Source of the DNA: Candidatus Defluviilinea gracilis
GTDB lineage: Bacteria > Chloroflexota > Anaerolineae > Anaerolineales > Villigracilaceae
NCBI GenBank assembly: GCA_016716235.1
Contig: JADJWS010000001.1
Coordinates: 1,364,001 to 1,428,000, forward strand
DNA length: 64,000 bases
Direction of reading: 5' to 3'
Shown here: piece by piece, positions 39,337 through 47,982 of the stretch
Position numbering within the stretch: the stretch's first letter is position 1
Layout of the letters: the number at the start of each line of letters is the position of its first letter
Notes under the pieces: generated by a model
What the model was told of the DNA's origin: nothing
Databases searched by the model: none
What the model saw: only the letters and a program-made list of their open reading frames with translations
Position numbers and translations under genes: made by a program

Positions 39337-41175
39337 ATGAAGTCTGAAAGAAAACTTCCGCTCATCGAGATCATCACATTGCTGGGGGTGATTCTCTTTG
39401 TAGCGAGATCGTTGTATTTTGCTCACTCCTCCCTCTCCATCGGCGATGAAGGCGCGTATCTCTTCAAGGGACTTGTCTTCGCCCGCGGCGAATTTGTTCC
39501 CTTTGAAGATTATGGTTATTGGACGAACAAAGCGCCGCTCGCCTTTTTGATCCCTGGCGAGATTCAATATTGGCTCGGCGCTGGCTTGCGCGAGGCGCGT
39601 TACTTTGCGCTCGCCGTCAGTTTCTTCATGCTGGCAGGCGTGTGGATTCTGACGAATCGCCTGGGCGGAAAAAAATGGACGGCAGTCGTCATATGGGTCT
39701 TTGCGCTCTCCGATGCGAACACATCGATTTATAGTCAGGCGCTGTCGCAAGGACTCGTCGCGTGTATGCTCACGTGGGTATTCGTTTGCGCGCTCGGCGA
39801 GAAACGTCCGTTGTGGCAATTGATCCTTGCCTCGTTGTTCTCCGTTGTGATTGTGATGACACGGCAGAACATGGTTGTTTTTCTTCCTCTGCTCGCGCTG
39901 TACATTTTTTGGCAACATGGAAAGAACGCGGGCGCATGGTCGCTGGCTTCGAGCGCGGCTTTGTTCATTCTCTTTCACATCATCTACTGGCCCAACATCA
40001 TGCAGTTGTGGTCGTTGTGGTTGCCCGAATCGTTGACTCCTTTCCTAAACTATTCGCGCCCGTTTGCAGTCTTTGGATACGATACCTTTGAAATTGGAAA
40101 CCTGAGTCGCATCCAATCGATTGCCATCGGCATTCAACATCACTTCTTCCTCTTGTGCGGATTCGCAGGTGCGTTGATTCTTTTTCCACCAAGATCAAAA
40201 TGGAAGAGTGCGAGTCAATTCAAGATCGCGATATTTTTGGGCTTGTCGTTCATCGCATTGTTCCTCATGCACACATGGGCGTCGTTGTTCAATCAATTTT
40301 GCATCCAATGTTTTTCGCCGTATCAAATGTTTTATTCGGTTGCGGGGTTGTTATTCATTGTCATTGTCTTTTCCAACGGCATCTACGACTCGACCTTCCG
40401 CCGTGCACTTCTCATCGTTATGCTGTTGCTCTTCTCCGCAGGGCTTGCATCATATTATTTTCAACGGATCGGCGAATGGTCGCTCGCAACGATTCAATTT
40501 CCGCGCGTGAATAGCGCGGGTCAATTCACATTTGCATCGCTTGGCGAAATCCTCACATACATTTTCAATTTGCCGCTCGATGTTCAAAAACGCGTCGGCG
40601 CGGCATTCACAGGCGCGCATGCTGGAATCATTCTCCTGATCCTCTACTGGATCGTCCAACGATTCTCCCTCCTCAAAATCTGGACGGGACAAAACGCTTC
40701 TCTCGCGACCCTCAACCTGTTTCTCCTCGTCGGCGTGATTCTCCCCCCCGCCGCAAACGCAGGGACGTACGCCACTCCATGCTCAACGAACTTTCTAACG
40801 TATTACGAGCAGGCAGGGCATGCTCTCGCAGACGCGATTCCGCCAGATAGTTTGATCTACTGGAAGGGAAGCGGCAGGCACATTGCCATGCTGTTGTACA
40901 TGGACGATGTTCGCTTCTTTCCTCCGCAGATCACGGCGGGAGCGGGCTACGTCCGCGCGGGCGACCCCGAGCGGTTGCTCCGCTTCGGCTTGTTCAACGA
41001 TGAAATGGATTTGCAGTGGCGGGAATCTGCCGATTACTTTATTATTTGGAAAGGCTATCCAAATACGAATCTGGACGATTTTCAAAACGACCCGCGCTAC
41101 GAGCCTGTCCCGTTCGATATGGAAAACCTCGACCAGTGTGAAGATGTGCTGTACTTATTTAGGAAACGTCCATGA
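39337..41175 (+). CDS. Polytopic membrane protein, GT39-like glycosyltransferase candidate
   Basis: A 612-residue membrane protein with about eleven helices. After the first helix comes the acidic IGDEGAYLFKG loop (residues about 37-47), in the place of the catalytic Asp-Glu of GT-C enzymes, then YWTNKAPLAFLIPGEIQYW, reminiscent of the KPPL motif of ArnT and PMT proteins. The C-terminal 150 residues are soluble (ITAGAGYVRAGDPERLL). Its stop overlaps the next start by ATGA. With the GT2 and flippase-like genes that follow it fits polyprenyl-phosphate-sugar-dependent glycan modification. The function is inferred. Confidence 0.72.
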   Translation: MKSERKLPLIEIITLLGVILFVARSLYFAHSSLSIGDEGAYLFKGLVFARGEFVPFEDYGYWTNKAPLAFLIPGEIQYWLGAGLREARYFALAVSFFMLAGVWILTNRLGGKKWTAVVIWVFALSDANTSIYSQALSQGLVACMLTWVFVCALGEKRPLWQLILASLFSVVIVMTRQNMVVFLPLLALYIFWQHGKNAGAWSLASSAALFILFHIIYWPNIMQLWSLWLPESLTPFLNYSRPFAVFGYDTFEIGNLSRIQSIAIGIQHHFFLLCGFAGALILFPPRSKWKSASQFKIAIFLGLSFIALFLMHTWASLFNQFCIQCFSPYQMFYSVAGLLFIVIVFSNGIYDSTFRRALLIVMLLLFSAGLASYYFQRIGEWSLATIQFPRVNSAGQFTFASLGEILTYIFNLPLDVQKRVGAAFTGAHAGIILLILYWIVQRFSLLKIWTGQNASLATLNLFLLVGVILPPAANAGTYATPCSTNFLTYYEQAGHALADAIPPDSLIYWKGSGRHIAMLLYMDDVRFFPPQITAGAGYVRAGDPERLLRFGLFNDEMDLQWRESADYFIIWKGYPNTNLDDFQNDPRYEPVPFDMENLDQCEDVLYLFRKRP

Positions 41176-42131
41176 ATCTCTCCCTTGTGATCCCCGTCTA
41201 CAATGAAGCGGCAAGCCTCCCCTTGTTGTACGACGCGATCGAAAAAGCGTTGAAGCCTCTCAAACAACAATGGGAGGTTATCTTCGTTGACGATGGAAGC
41301 CGCGACAATAGTCTCGACGTGTTACGATCGCTCGCCGAGAAGAATCCGAATCATGTGTGTGTGCTGGTCTTCCGCCGCAACTTCGGGCAGACCGCCGCCA
41401 TCTCGGCAGGCATTGACCACGCGCAAGGCGAGACCATCGTGTTGATGGATTCCGACCTGCAAAACGATCCCGCTGATATTCCGCGTCTGTTGGCAAAACT
41501 GGACGAAGGCTACGATCTCGTCAGCGGCTGGCGCAAGGATCGTAAAGACAATCGCCTCACGCGCACCATCCCATCGAACATCGCCAACGGATTGATCTCC
41601 ACCGTAACGGGCGTTCACCTGCACGATTACGGATGCACGCTGAAAGCCTATCGCCGCGAAGTGCTGGGCGGATTCCGTTTGTACGGCGAGATGCACCGCT
41701 TCATCCCCGTGTTTGCGCATTCCGTTGGCGCGCGCATCACCGAGATTCCCGTCAGTCACCACCCGCGTCAATTTGGCAAAGCAAACTACGGCTTGGACAG
41801 AACCGCGAAAGTCATCCTTGACCTGTTCACAGTGAAATTCCTGCTTGAATATTCGCACAAACCCATTCGCTTGTTCGGCGGCGCGGGTGTGGGACTCATG
41901 CTGTTGGGCATGCTCGATCTTGCGTATGTGTTCATCCGCCGCACATTTTTTGGCGTGCCAGCATCCACGTCGCCGTTGTTGTTGATCGGCGTGATGTTGT
42001 TCATTCTGGGCTTTCAATCCATTCTCATGGGCTTGATCGCCGAATTGCTCGCGCGAACGTATCACGAGTCGCAACAAAAACCGACGTACACCCTGAGGGA
42101 GATCATTCAGGGGAAAAAGAAGAAAAAATGA
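41172..42131 (+). CDS. GT2 glycosyltransferase, polyprenyl-phosphate type (GtrB/ArnC-like)
   Basis: A 319-residue transferase making a lipid-linked sugar. The GT-A core has VIPVYNEAASL at 6-16, VDDGSRDNS near 40 and the DxD-type LMDSDLQNDPAD near 95. RRNFGQTAAISAGIDHA is typical of the DPMS/GtrB group. Two C-terminal membrane helices at about 236-258 and 270-292 anchor it, and a Lys-rich tail ends the protein. It overlaps both neighbours by four bases (ATGA), so three consecutive genes are translationally coupled. The donor sugar cannot be told. Confidence 0.92.
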   Translation: MNLSLVIPVYNEAASLPLLYDAIEKALKPLKQQWEVIFVDDGSRDNSLDVLRSLAEKNPNHVCVLVFRRNFGQTAAISAGIDHAQGETIVLMDSDLQNDPADIPRLLAKLDEGYDLVSGWRKDRKDNRLTRTIPSNIANGLISTVTGVHLHDYGCTLKAYRREVLGGFRLYGEMHRFIPVFAHSVGARITEIPVSHHPRQFGKANYGLDRTAKVILDLFTVKFLLEYSHKPIRLFGGAGVGLMLLGMLDLAYVFIRRTFFGVPASTSPLLLIGVMLFILGFQSILMGLIAELLARTYHESQQKPTYTLREIIQGKKKKK

Positions 42132-43048
42132 TCGGCTGGTTTTCAAAAAACAAGAATCTGATTCTGCGCGTGTTTGGCACCGCGTTGGCGATCCTTTTGA
42201 TCGTCCTGCTCATCGAACGCGAAGGGTGGAACGAGATCACAAGTTCGTTGAAAGAAATTTCACTCCCTGTTTTTGCATTGGCATTGCTTTCCTTGTTGGT
42301 CTCGCGCCTGTTCGTTATTTTGCGCTGGCATGTTCTGCTTCGTTCGGGCGGCGTAGATATTCCATTTTCAAGAACCGCTCAATTAACTCTCACAGGTTTG
42401 TTCGCGTCCAACTATCTACCCACCACCATCGGCGGCGACGTGGTGCGTTTGGGCGGAGCCATGCGCCTCGGCTATGACCGCGCGGTTTGCCTCGCCTCCA
42501 TTGCCGCAGACCGCGTCATCGGCATGGCGGGCATGTTCTGCGCCGTGCCATTCGGACTCATCCCCGCGTGGGGTATGCTGCACGCGACGCCTCTGCAACT
42601 CAGCGCCATGCCTCCGTTCGTCGCAAAAGTCACCGACTTCATCCGCCGCACACTTCATTCATTTTCCATCTGGCTCAAACAACCCGCCGCGCTGATCTCG
42701 TCCCTCTTGTACACGTGGGGCAACATGATCTTTATCTTTGCCTCGTTGTACATAATCATCGAAGGCTTGGGCGAACACGTTTCCTATTCGCTCGTCGCGG
42801 GTATCTGGAGTCTCACCTATTTTGTTACCATCATCCCAGTTTCAATCAATGGTTTTGGCGTACAAGAACTTACGCTTGCCTTTTTGCTTTCGCGGGTTGC
42901 TGGCGTCAGTCCTGCTGCGAGTTTGGCTGTTGCTGTGTTGATTCGCATCGTCTTCCTTGTAGCAAGTTTGCCCGGCGCGGCGTTTCTCCCCTCCGTGTTA
43001 TCCGCCATGTCTGACCCCAACGCAAACTCCTCCAAAGGGTCATCGTAA
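42128..43048 (+). CDS. Flippase-like UPF0104/LPG-synthase-TM family membrane protein
   Basis: A 306-residue protein with about eight helices of the AglD/MprF-type transmembrane family. Seen: the GLFASNYLPTTIGGDVVRL loop at about 98-116 (family motif N-x-x-x-P-x-x-x-G-G-D-x-x-R), then AADRVIGMAGM, and GFGVQELTLAFLL near 240, equivalent to the G-x-G-x-x-E motif. In other polysaccharide loci such proteins accompany GT2 polyprenyl-sugar synthases. Translationally coupled to the GT2 gene. Whether it flips lipid or transfers sugar is unknown. Confidence 0.87.
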   Translation: MIGWFSKNKNLILRVFGTALAILLIVLLIEREGWNEITSSLKEISLPVFALALLSLLVSRLFVILRWHVLLRSGGVDIPFSRTAQLTLTGLFASNYLPTTIGGDVVRLGGAMRLGYDRAVCLASIAADRVIGMAGMFCAVPFGLIPAWGMLHATPLQLSAMPPFVAKVTDFIRRTLHSFSIWLKQPAALISSLLYTWGNMIFIFASLYIIIEGLGEHVSYSLVAGIWSLTYFVTIIPVSINGFGVQELTLAFLLSRVAGVSPAASLAVAVLIRIVFLVASLPGAAFLPSVLSAMSDPNANSSKGSS

Positions 43049-43050
43049 CC

Positions 43051-44178
43051 ATGCGCATCCTCGTTTTGAATCACGAGTTTCCTCCAGTCGGTGGCGGGGG
43101 TGGACGCGCGGCGGAAAGCATTTGCCAAACTCTCGCGAGGCGCGGTCACAACATCAAAGTGTTAACTTCACACTTCAAAGACCTGCCGCGCGAAGAACAA
43201 CGGGATGGATACGACATCCTTCGGATTCCCACACTGCGGACTCAAGCCTTCCGCGCGAGTTTTCTCTCGATGGTCGTCTACGTTCTTTCGGGACTTTGGG
43301 CTGGGCTCCGCCTTGTCCGCCTTTTTCACCCCGACGTGATCCACGTCCACTTCGCCGTTCCAGCAGGCGCGCTCGCGTGGATGCTTTCGCGGCTCACAAA
43401 AGTCCCTTACGTGTTGACCGCTCACCTCGGCGATGTGCCAGGCGGCGTCCCCGAAAAAACGGGCGACTGGTTCCGCTGGATTTTTCCCACCACGCGCTGG
43501 ATCTGGCACGACGCAAGCGCGAGAGTTGCAGTCAGTGAGTTCACGCGGAGCCTCGCGCTCAAACACTACAACGAAGAAGTTCTCGTCATCCCCAACGGAA
43601 TAGATGTGGATGGTGAAAGCCAATCTTCGATTCGAATCAACAATCCTCCCGTGATCGTCTTCGCCGGTCGCTTCATGGAACAAAAATCTCCGTTGATGAT
43701 CGTCCAAATCCTGAACGAAATAAAAGACCTCCCATGGAAATGCGTGATGATCGGCGACGGACCTTTAATGCCTGAAGTGAAAAAATCCATTTCAGAACTT
43801 GAGTTAGGGAATCGTTTCGTATTAACAGGCTGGATCACGCCCGACGAAGTGATGAAACAGTTCGAGCAGAGTGACATCCTTTTCATGCCCTCGCTTTCAG
43901 AGGGACTTCCCGTCGTCGGGGTGCAGGCATTGTCGAAGGGACTCGCCATCGTCGCCAGCCGCGTCGGCGGGTTTGTTGACCTGGTGGATGAAAATCAAAA
44001 TGGCTACCTGATCGAAGTGGGGAATAAAGAAGGTTTCAAAATCAGGTTACAAGAATTGCTCACAAACCCCAGCCGCCTGTTATCATTGCGCCAAGCCAGT
44101 TTGAAAAAGGCAAATTCATTCGAAATCACCCAGATCGCGGGGCAATACGAAAAGATATTTGAAGAGATCGTGAATTGA
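43051..44178 (+). CDS. GT4 glycosyltransferase
   Basis: A 375-residue GT-B enzyme. The N-terminal half begins LVLNHEFPPVGGGGGRAA, with IHVHFAVPAGALAW near 95; the C-terminal half has VIVFAGRFMEQKSP near 205 and MIGDGPLMPEVKK. The E-x7-E donor motif reads EGLPVVGVQ near 287-295, so the second Glu is Gln, an uncommon but not unknown change. It starts two bases after the flippase-like gene. The acceptor and donor are unknown. A tandem repeat (44179-44402) separates it from rfbB. Confidence 0.9.
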   Translation: MRILVLNHEFPPVGGGGGRAAESICQTLARRGHNIKVLTSHFKDLPREEQRDGYDILRIPTLRTQAFRASFLSMVVYVLSGLWAGLRLVRLFHPDVIHVHFAVPAGALAWMLSRLTKVPYVLTAHLGDVPGGVPEKTGDWFRWIFPTTRWIWHDASARVAVSEFTRSLALKHYNEEVLVIPNGIDVDGESQSSIRINNPPVIVFAGRFMEQKSPLMIVQILNEIKDLPWKCVMIGDGPLMPEVKKSISELELGNRFVLTGWITPDEVMKQFEQSDILFMPSLSEGLPVVGVQALSKGLAIVASRVGGFVDLVDENQNGYLIEVGNKEGFKIRLQELLTNPSRLLSLRQASLKKANSFEITQIAGQYEKIFEEIVN

Positions 44179-44402
44179 AGGCTCGTACCGCAAAGTTCAC
44201 TTTGCGCTTGCGGATGACAACAAAAAGGCAAATCGCAAGATAAATCTTGCGGTACGGAGTGCTCAAGCACTATTGAAAGGACAACCACAGTTAAAGGCTC
44301 GTACCGCAAAGTTCACTTTGCGCTTGCGGATGACAACAAAAAGGCAAATCACAAGATAAATCTTGCGGTACGGATTGTTCACGTAATCTTGAAAGGATAA
44401 CC
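44179..44402. repeat. Tandem duplication of a 116-bp hairpin unit before rfbB
   Basis: AAGGCTCGTACCGCAAAGTTC starts at 44178 and again at 44294; the two units are almost identical. In each, CGTACCGCAAAG near the left end pairs with CTTGCGGTACG about 80 bases on, and an inner CAAAGTTCACTTTG forms a small hairpin. Both units end in TTGAAAGGA, so the second places AAAGGATAACC in front of the rfbB ATG as its Shine-Dalgarno. Confidence 0.9.
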
Positions 44403-45518
44403 ATGACCGGGAAACAAACCATTCTCCTCACAGGCGGCAACGGATTCATCGGCGCGAACCTCGCGCGCCTGCTGATGAAGAGCAAACAATACCGCGTCGT
44501 CAACCTCGACGCGCTGACGTACGCCGCCAACCCGCTGTCGCTGGCAGACTTGGATGGCAACCCTGATTATGTGTTTGTGAAGGGGAGCATCACCGACCGC
44601 GAACTTGTCGCCTCGTTGTTTGAAAAATATCAACCCATAGGCGTTTTCCACCTCGCGGCTGAATCGCACGTGGATCGTTCCATCGTCAACGCGGAGGATT
44701 TCCTGCAAACGAATGTGATCGGCACGTTCACCCTGCTCGAAGCCGCGCGCGCGTATTGGAACAAGTTGACTGACGAAGCAAAGGAATCATTCCGCTTTTT
44801 GCACGTTTCGACAGATGAAGTCTTTGGCTCGCTGGGCGCGGACGGTTATTTCACCGAAGAGACGCCCTACGCGCCGAACTCGCCTTACTCCGCATCCAAA
44901 GCCTCGAGCGATCATTTCGTCCGCGCGTTCCATCACACGTATGGCTTGCCGACAGTCATTACGAATTGTTCGAACAATTATGGTCCGTATCAATTCCCCG
45001 AGAAGATGATCCCCTTAATGATCCTGAATGCGCTCTCGGGCAAGCAACTTCCAGTCTATGGCGACGGCTCAAATGTGCGCGACTGGTTGTACGTGGAGGA
45101 TCATTGCAAGGCGATTCGACTCGCGTTTGAAAAAGGAGCGCCGGGCGAAGTGTATGTTGTGGGCGGGAGCAACGAGCAGAAGAATCTCGATCTTGTGAAT
45201 CAAATTTGCAGTATCCTCGATGAGGTCGCGCCGCCGGAGGAAGTGAATCAACTCCGTGAGCAGGGATTGAAGAGCTACAAAGAGCTGATCCGTTTTGTGA
45301 CCGACCGCCCGGGGCACGACCGCCGCTACGCGATCGACGCGGGGAAGATTCAGCGTCAATTGGGGTGGCAGGCTGAGGTCCGGTTTGAAGCGGGTTTACG
45401 TCAAACGATTGAATGGTATTTGCAAAATCCAGAGTGGGTGGATCAAGTAAGCGGCGGCGCGTACGGCGAGTGGATCAAGAAAAATTATGCGTGGCGCGCC
45501 GAGAAGGAGTCGAAATGA
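44403..45518 (+). CDS. rfbB: dTDP-glucose 4,6-dehydratase
   Basis: A 371-residue SDR enzyme giving dTDP-4-keto-6-deoxyglucose. NAD loop TGGNGFIGANLARLL at about 9-23, AAESHVDRSI near 87, STDEVFGSLG near 137, the catalytic YxxxK in NSPYSASKASSDHF near 160, and RDWLYVEDHCKAI near 222 identify RfbB. AAAGGATAACC from the upstream repeat is its ribosome-binding site. It overlaps rfbA by ATGA. rfbC and rfbD are not seen in this window, so the final dTDP sugar is undetermined. Confidence 0.95.
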   Translation: MTGKQTILLTGGNGFIGANLARLLMKSKQYRVVNLDALTYAANPLSLADLDGNPDYVFVKGSITDRELVASLFEKYQPIGVFHLAAESHVDRSIVNAEDFLQTNVIGTFTLLEAARAYWNKLTDEAKESFRFLHVSTDEVFGSLGADGYFTEETPYAPNSPYSASKASSDHFVRAFHHTYGLPTVITNCSNNYGPYQFPEKMIPLMILNALSGKQLPVYGDGSNVRDWLYVEDHCKAIRLAFEKGAPGEVYVVGGSNEQKNLDLVNQICSILDEVAPPEEVNQLREQGLKSYKELIRFVTDRPGHDRRYAIDAGKIQRQLGWQAEVRFEAGLRQTIEWYLQNPEWVDQVSGGAYGEWIKKNYAWRAEKESK

Positions 45519-46387
45519 AGGGAATCATTTTGGCGGGCGGCAAAGGCACGCGGCTCTATCCGTTGACGATCGCCATGAGCAAACAGTTGTTGCCCGTGTA
45601 CGACAAACCGATGGTGTATTATCCGCTTTCGATGTTGATGCTGGCGGGGATACGCGAGGTGTTGATCATCAGCACACCGGACGCGCTGCCCGCGTTTCGT
45701 GAATTGTTGAAAGATGGCTCGCACTGGGGAATGAAATTCGAATACAAAGAACAAGCCGAGCCGCGCGGACTTGCGGATGCGTTTTTGGTTGGGCGCGAGT
45801 TTATCGGCGACAGCCCGGTGTGTTTAATTTTGGGCGACAATATTTTTTACGGCGAAGGGATGATCTCGCTGTTGCAAAAGTGCGCGTCGTTGACCGAGGG
45901 CGCGTTCATCTTCGGCTATCGCGTCACCGACCCGGAGCGCTACGGTATTGTCGAGTTCGATGCTGACGAGAATGTGATCAGCATCGAAGAGAAACCCGCA
46001 TCGCCGAAGTCCAATTTTGCTGTGCCGGGCATTTATTTTTACGATAATCAAGTGGTGCAATTGGCTGAGAAGGTCAAGCCCTCGGCGCGCGGCGAGATCG
46101 AGATCACGGATCTGAACAAACTTTATCTTGAACAAGGGAATCTGAAAGTGCGCGTGTTCGGGCGCGGCGTGGCTTGGCTCGACGCCGGCACACACGACTC
46201 GTTGTTGCAGGCGGCGATGTTCATCGAAGCGATCCAGAACCGGCAGGGATTGATGATCTCGTGCCCGGAAGAGATCGCCTATCGAATGAGTTTCATCAAT
46301 CGCGAGCAGTTGCGAAAACTCGGCGAAGCGTTGCGCGGCAATAGCTACGGCGACTATCTGCTTGAAATCGTCGAAAAAGAGAAGTGA
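45515..46387 (+). CDS. rfbA: Glucose-1-phosphate thymidylyltransferase
   Basis: A 290-residue nucleotidyltransferase making dTDP-glucose. It begins with the signature GIILAGGKGTRLYPLT at 3-18, followed by KQLLPVYDKPMVYYPLS, GDNIFYG near 109 and EKPASPKSNFAVPGIYFYD near 160. The frame is open from 45413 within rfbB, but the ATG at 45515 has GAAGGAG upstream and overlaps the rfbB stop. It supplies the substrate of RfbB. Stop and next start share TGATG. Confidence 0.95.
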   Translation: MKGIILAGGKGTRLYPLTIAMSKQLLPVYDKPMVYYPLSMLMLAGIREVLIISTPDALPAFRELLKDGSHWGMKFEYKEQAEPRGLADAFLVGREFIGDSPVCLILGDNIFYGEGMISLLQKCASLTEGAFIFGYRVTDPERYGIVEFDADENVISIEEKPASPKSNFAVPGIYFYDNQVVQLAEKVKPSARGEIEITDLNKLYLEQGNLKVRVFGRGVAWLDAGTHDSLLQAAMFIEAIQNRQGLMISCPEEIAYRMSFINREQLRKLGEALRGNSYGDYLLEIVEKEK

Positions 46388-46794
46388 TGCGAGAATTCAA
46401 TTTCAAAGAAGGCGACGGCTTTTCGTTCGAGCGGTTCATTTCGGCGGATGATGTGAATCGTTTCGCCGAGGTGGTCGGCGATTCGAATCCGATCCATCTC
46501 GATGAAAGTTTTGCCGAGAACTCGTTCTTTAAAAAGAGAATTGTTCACGGCGCGTTCCTCGGCGGGTTGATCTCGAAAGCGCTGGGCATGGATTTTCCCG
46601 GCGAAGGCACGGTGTACATTTCGCAAAACTCTTCGTTCAAACGCCCGGTCTTTGTTGATTCGACGGTGAAGGTGGAAGTGAAAGTAACGCAAGTCAATGT
46701 AGAAAAACGGAGATTGGTGTTAGATACAACGATTCTCAACTCAGACGGGAAGATCTGCCTTGCCGGTTCAGCGGAAGTGTGGCTGCCGGAATAG
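46387..46794 (+). CDS. MaoC-like hot-dog dehydratase
   Basis: A 135-residue hot-dog-fold protein of the (R)-specific enoyl-CoA hydratase type. The hydratase 2 motif is present: DVNRFAEVVGDSNPIHLD at about 22-39, with the catalytic Asp and His pair, followed by FKKRIVHGAFLGGLISKALG. A GTG at 46384 precedes the ATG; the TGATG overlap with rfbA supports 46387. Such enzymes act on acyl-CoA or acyl-ACP, so its place between nucleotide-sugar genes is unusual. It might supply a hydroxyacyl group for sugar acylation, which is inference. Confidence 0.88.
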   Translation: MREFNFKEGDGFSFERFISADDVNRFAEVVGDSNPIHLDESFAENSFFKKRIVHGAFLGGLISKALGMDFPGEGTVYISQNSSFKRPVFVDSTVKVEVKVTQVNVEKRRLVLDTTILNSDGKICLAGSAEVWLPE

Positions 46795-46797
46795 CTA

Positions 46798-47862
46798 ATG
46801 AAAACAATTGCCTCCATTGTTGGCGCACGACCTCAATTCATCAAAGCCGCGCCGGTGTCGCGCGCGCTGACTTCGCATTTTAATGAAGTGATGATCCATA
46901 CAGGTCAACACTATGATTACGAGATGTCTGACCTCTTCTTCAAAGAGATGGACATGCGCCAGCCCGATTTCAATCTCGGCATCGGCGGCGGGACTCACGG
47001 CGCGCAAACCGGTATGATGCTGATCGAGTTGGAAAAAGTAATTTCAGCGGTCAAGCCTGATTGTGTGCTGGTCTATGGCGATACAAATTCCACGCTGGCG
47101 GGCGCGTTGACGGCGGCAAAGGCGGGGATTCCACTCGCGCATGTGGAGGCAGGCTTGAGGTCCTATAACCGAGCAATGCCGGAAGAGGTCAACCGCGTGC
47201 TGACCGATCACGTATCCAGTTGGTTGTTTTGTCCCACCGACGCGGCGATCAAAAATTTGCAAAAAGAGGGAATCACGAAAGGTGTCCATCAGATCGGCGA
47301 TGTGATATATGACGCGCTGTTGCGTAATCTTGAGATCGCGCGCGCGAAGTCGCAGATCTTGGAGCGGATGAGTTTGAAGAAAGGGGAGTACGCGCTGGCG
47401 ACCGTGCATCGCGCGGGGAATACGGATGATCGAACCAACATGCAATCCATTTTAGACGCGCTTGGCTCACTGCCGACGCGGGTGATCTTCCCAGTGCATC
47501 CGCGTACGCGGAAGAGAATCGAAGAGTGGAAGTTTGCCATCAACGAGAATGTGTCGTTGATCGAGCCGCTGGGTCCGTTGGATATTTTGCAATTGCAAGA
47601 AAACGCGGATTGCATTCTCACTGATTCCGGCGGGATGCAAAAGGAAGCATATTTGCTCGGTGCGCGGTGCATCACGTTGCGCGATGAAACCGAATGGGTG
47701 GAAACGGTCTCCGCTGGTTGGAACAGCCTCGCGGGCGTGGACGCGAAGCGTATCCGTGCTTTATATGGAACATGGAAGCCGGCAAGGGAGCGTCCGCTGT
47801 TGTATGGGGATGGTCACGCGGCGGAGAAGATTGCTCAAATTTTGCGAGACGAATTGAATTAA
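46798..47862 (+). CDS. UDP-HexNAc 2-epimerase (WecB/WbpI type)
   Basis: A 354-residue GT-B-fold epimerase. It begins IVGARPQFIKAAPVSRAL (6-23) and has THGAQTGMM near 63, VYGDTNSTLAGALTAAK near 82, HVEAGLRSYNRAMPEEVNRV near 103 and LTDSGGMQKEAYLLG near 275. Two functions are possible: WecB (UDP-GlcNAc to UDP-ManNAc) or WbpI (UDP-2,3-diacetamido-GlcA to the ManA epimer). Because WbpA-, WbpB-, WbpD- and WbpE-type genes follow, the WbpI role is likelier. Three bases separate it from the MaoC gene. Confidence 0.93.
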   Translation: MKTIASIVGARPQFIKAAPVSRALTSHFNEVMIHTGQHYDYEMSDLFFKEMDMRQPDFNLGIGGGTHGAQTGMMLIELEKVISAVKPDCVLVYGDTNSTLAGALTAAKAGIPLAHVEAGLRSYNRAMPEEVNRVLTDHVSSWLFCPTDAAIKNLQKEGITKGVHQIGDVIYDALLRNLEIARAKSQILERMSLKKGEYALATVHRAGNTDDRTNMQSILDALGSLPTRVIFPVHPRTRKRIEEWKFAINENVSLIEPLGPLDILQLQENADCILTDSGGMQKEAYLLGARCITLRDETEWVETVSAGWNSLAGVDAKRIRALYGTWKPARERPLLYGDGHAAEKIAQILRDELN

Positions 47863-47934
47863 CGGAGAATTTCCCGCAGGTTTGATTTAAGGAATAACTC
47901 CTGAGTAGAAACCTGCTGGACGGTTTGTTTTGAC

Positions 47935-47963
47935 TTGACAGGGACAAATTTCTGTGTGAGAAT
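47935..47963 (+). promoter_or_regulatory. Extended -10 promoter before the winged-helix regulator
   Basis: A perfect TTGACA at 47935 is followed, after 17 bases, by GAGAAT preceded by TGT (extended -10). The predicted start at about 47970 leaves a very short leader before the ATG at 47983. It divides the polysaccharide locus into two transcription units. Confidence 0.6.
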
Positions 47964-47982
47964 TCAGAAACTGAATGCTCGC

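Noticed and set aside
44178..44402. Tandem repeat as a CRISPR array
   Set aside because: Just two contiguous 116-base units with no spacers.
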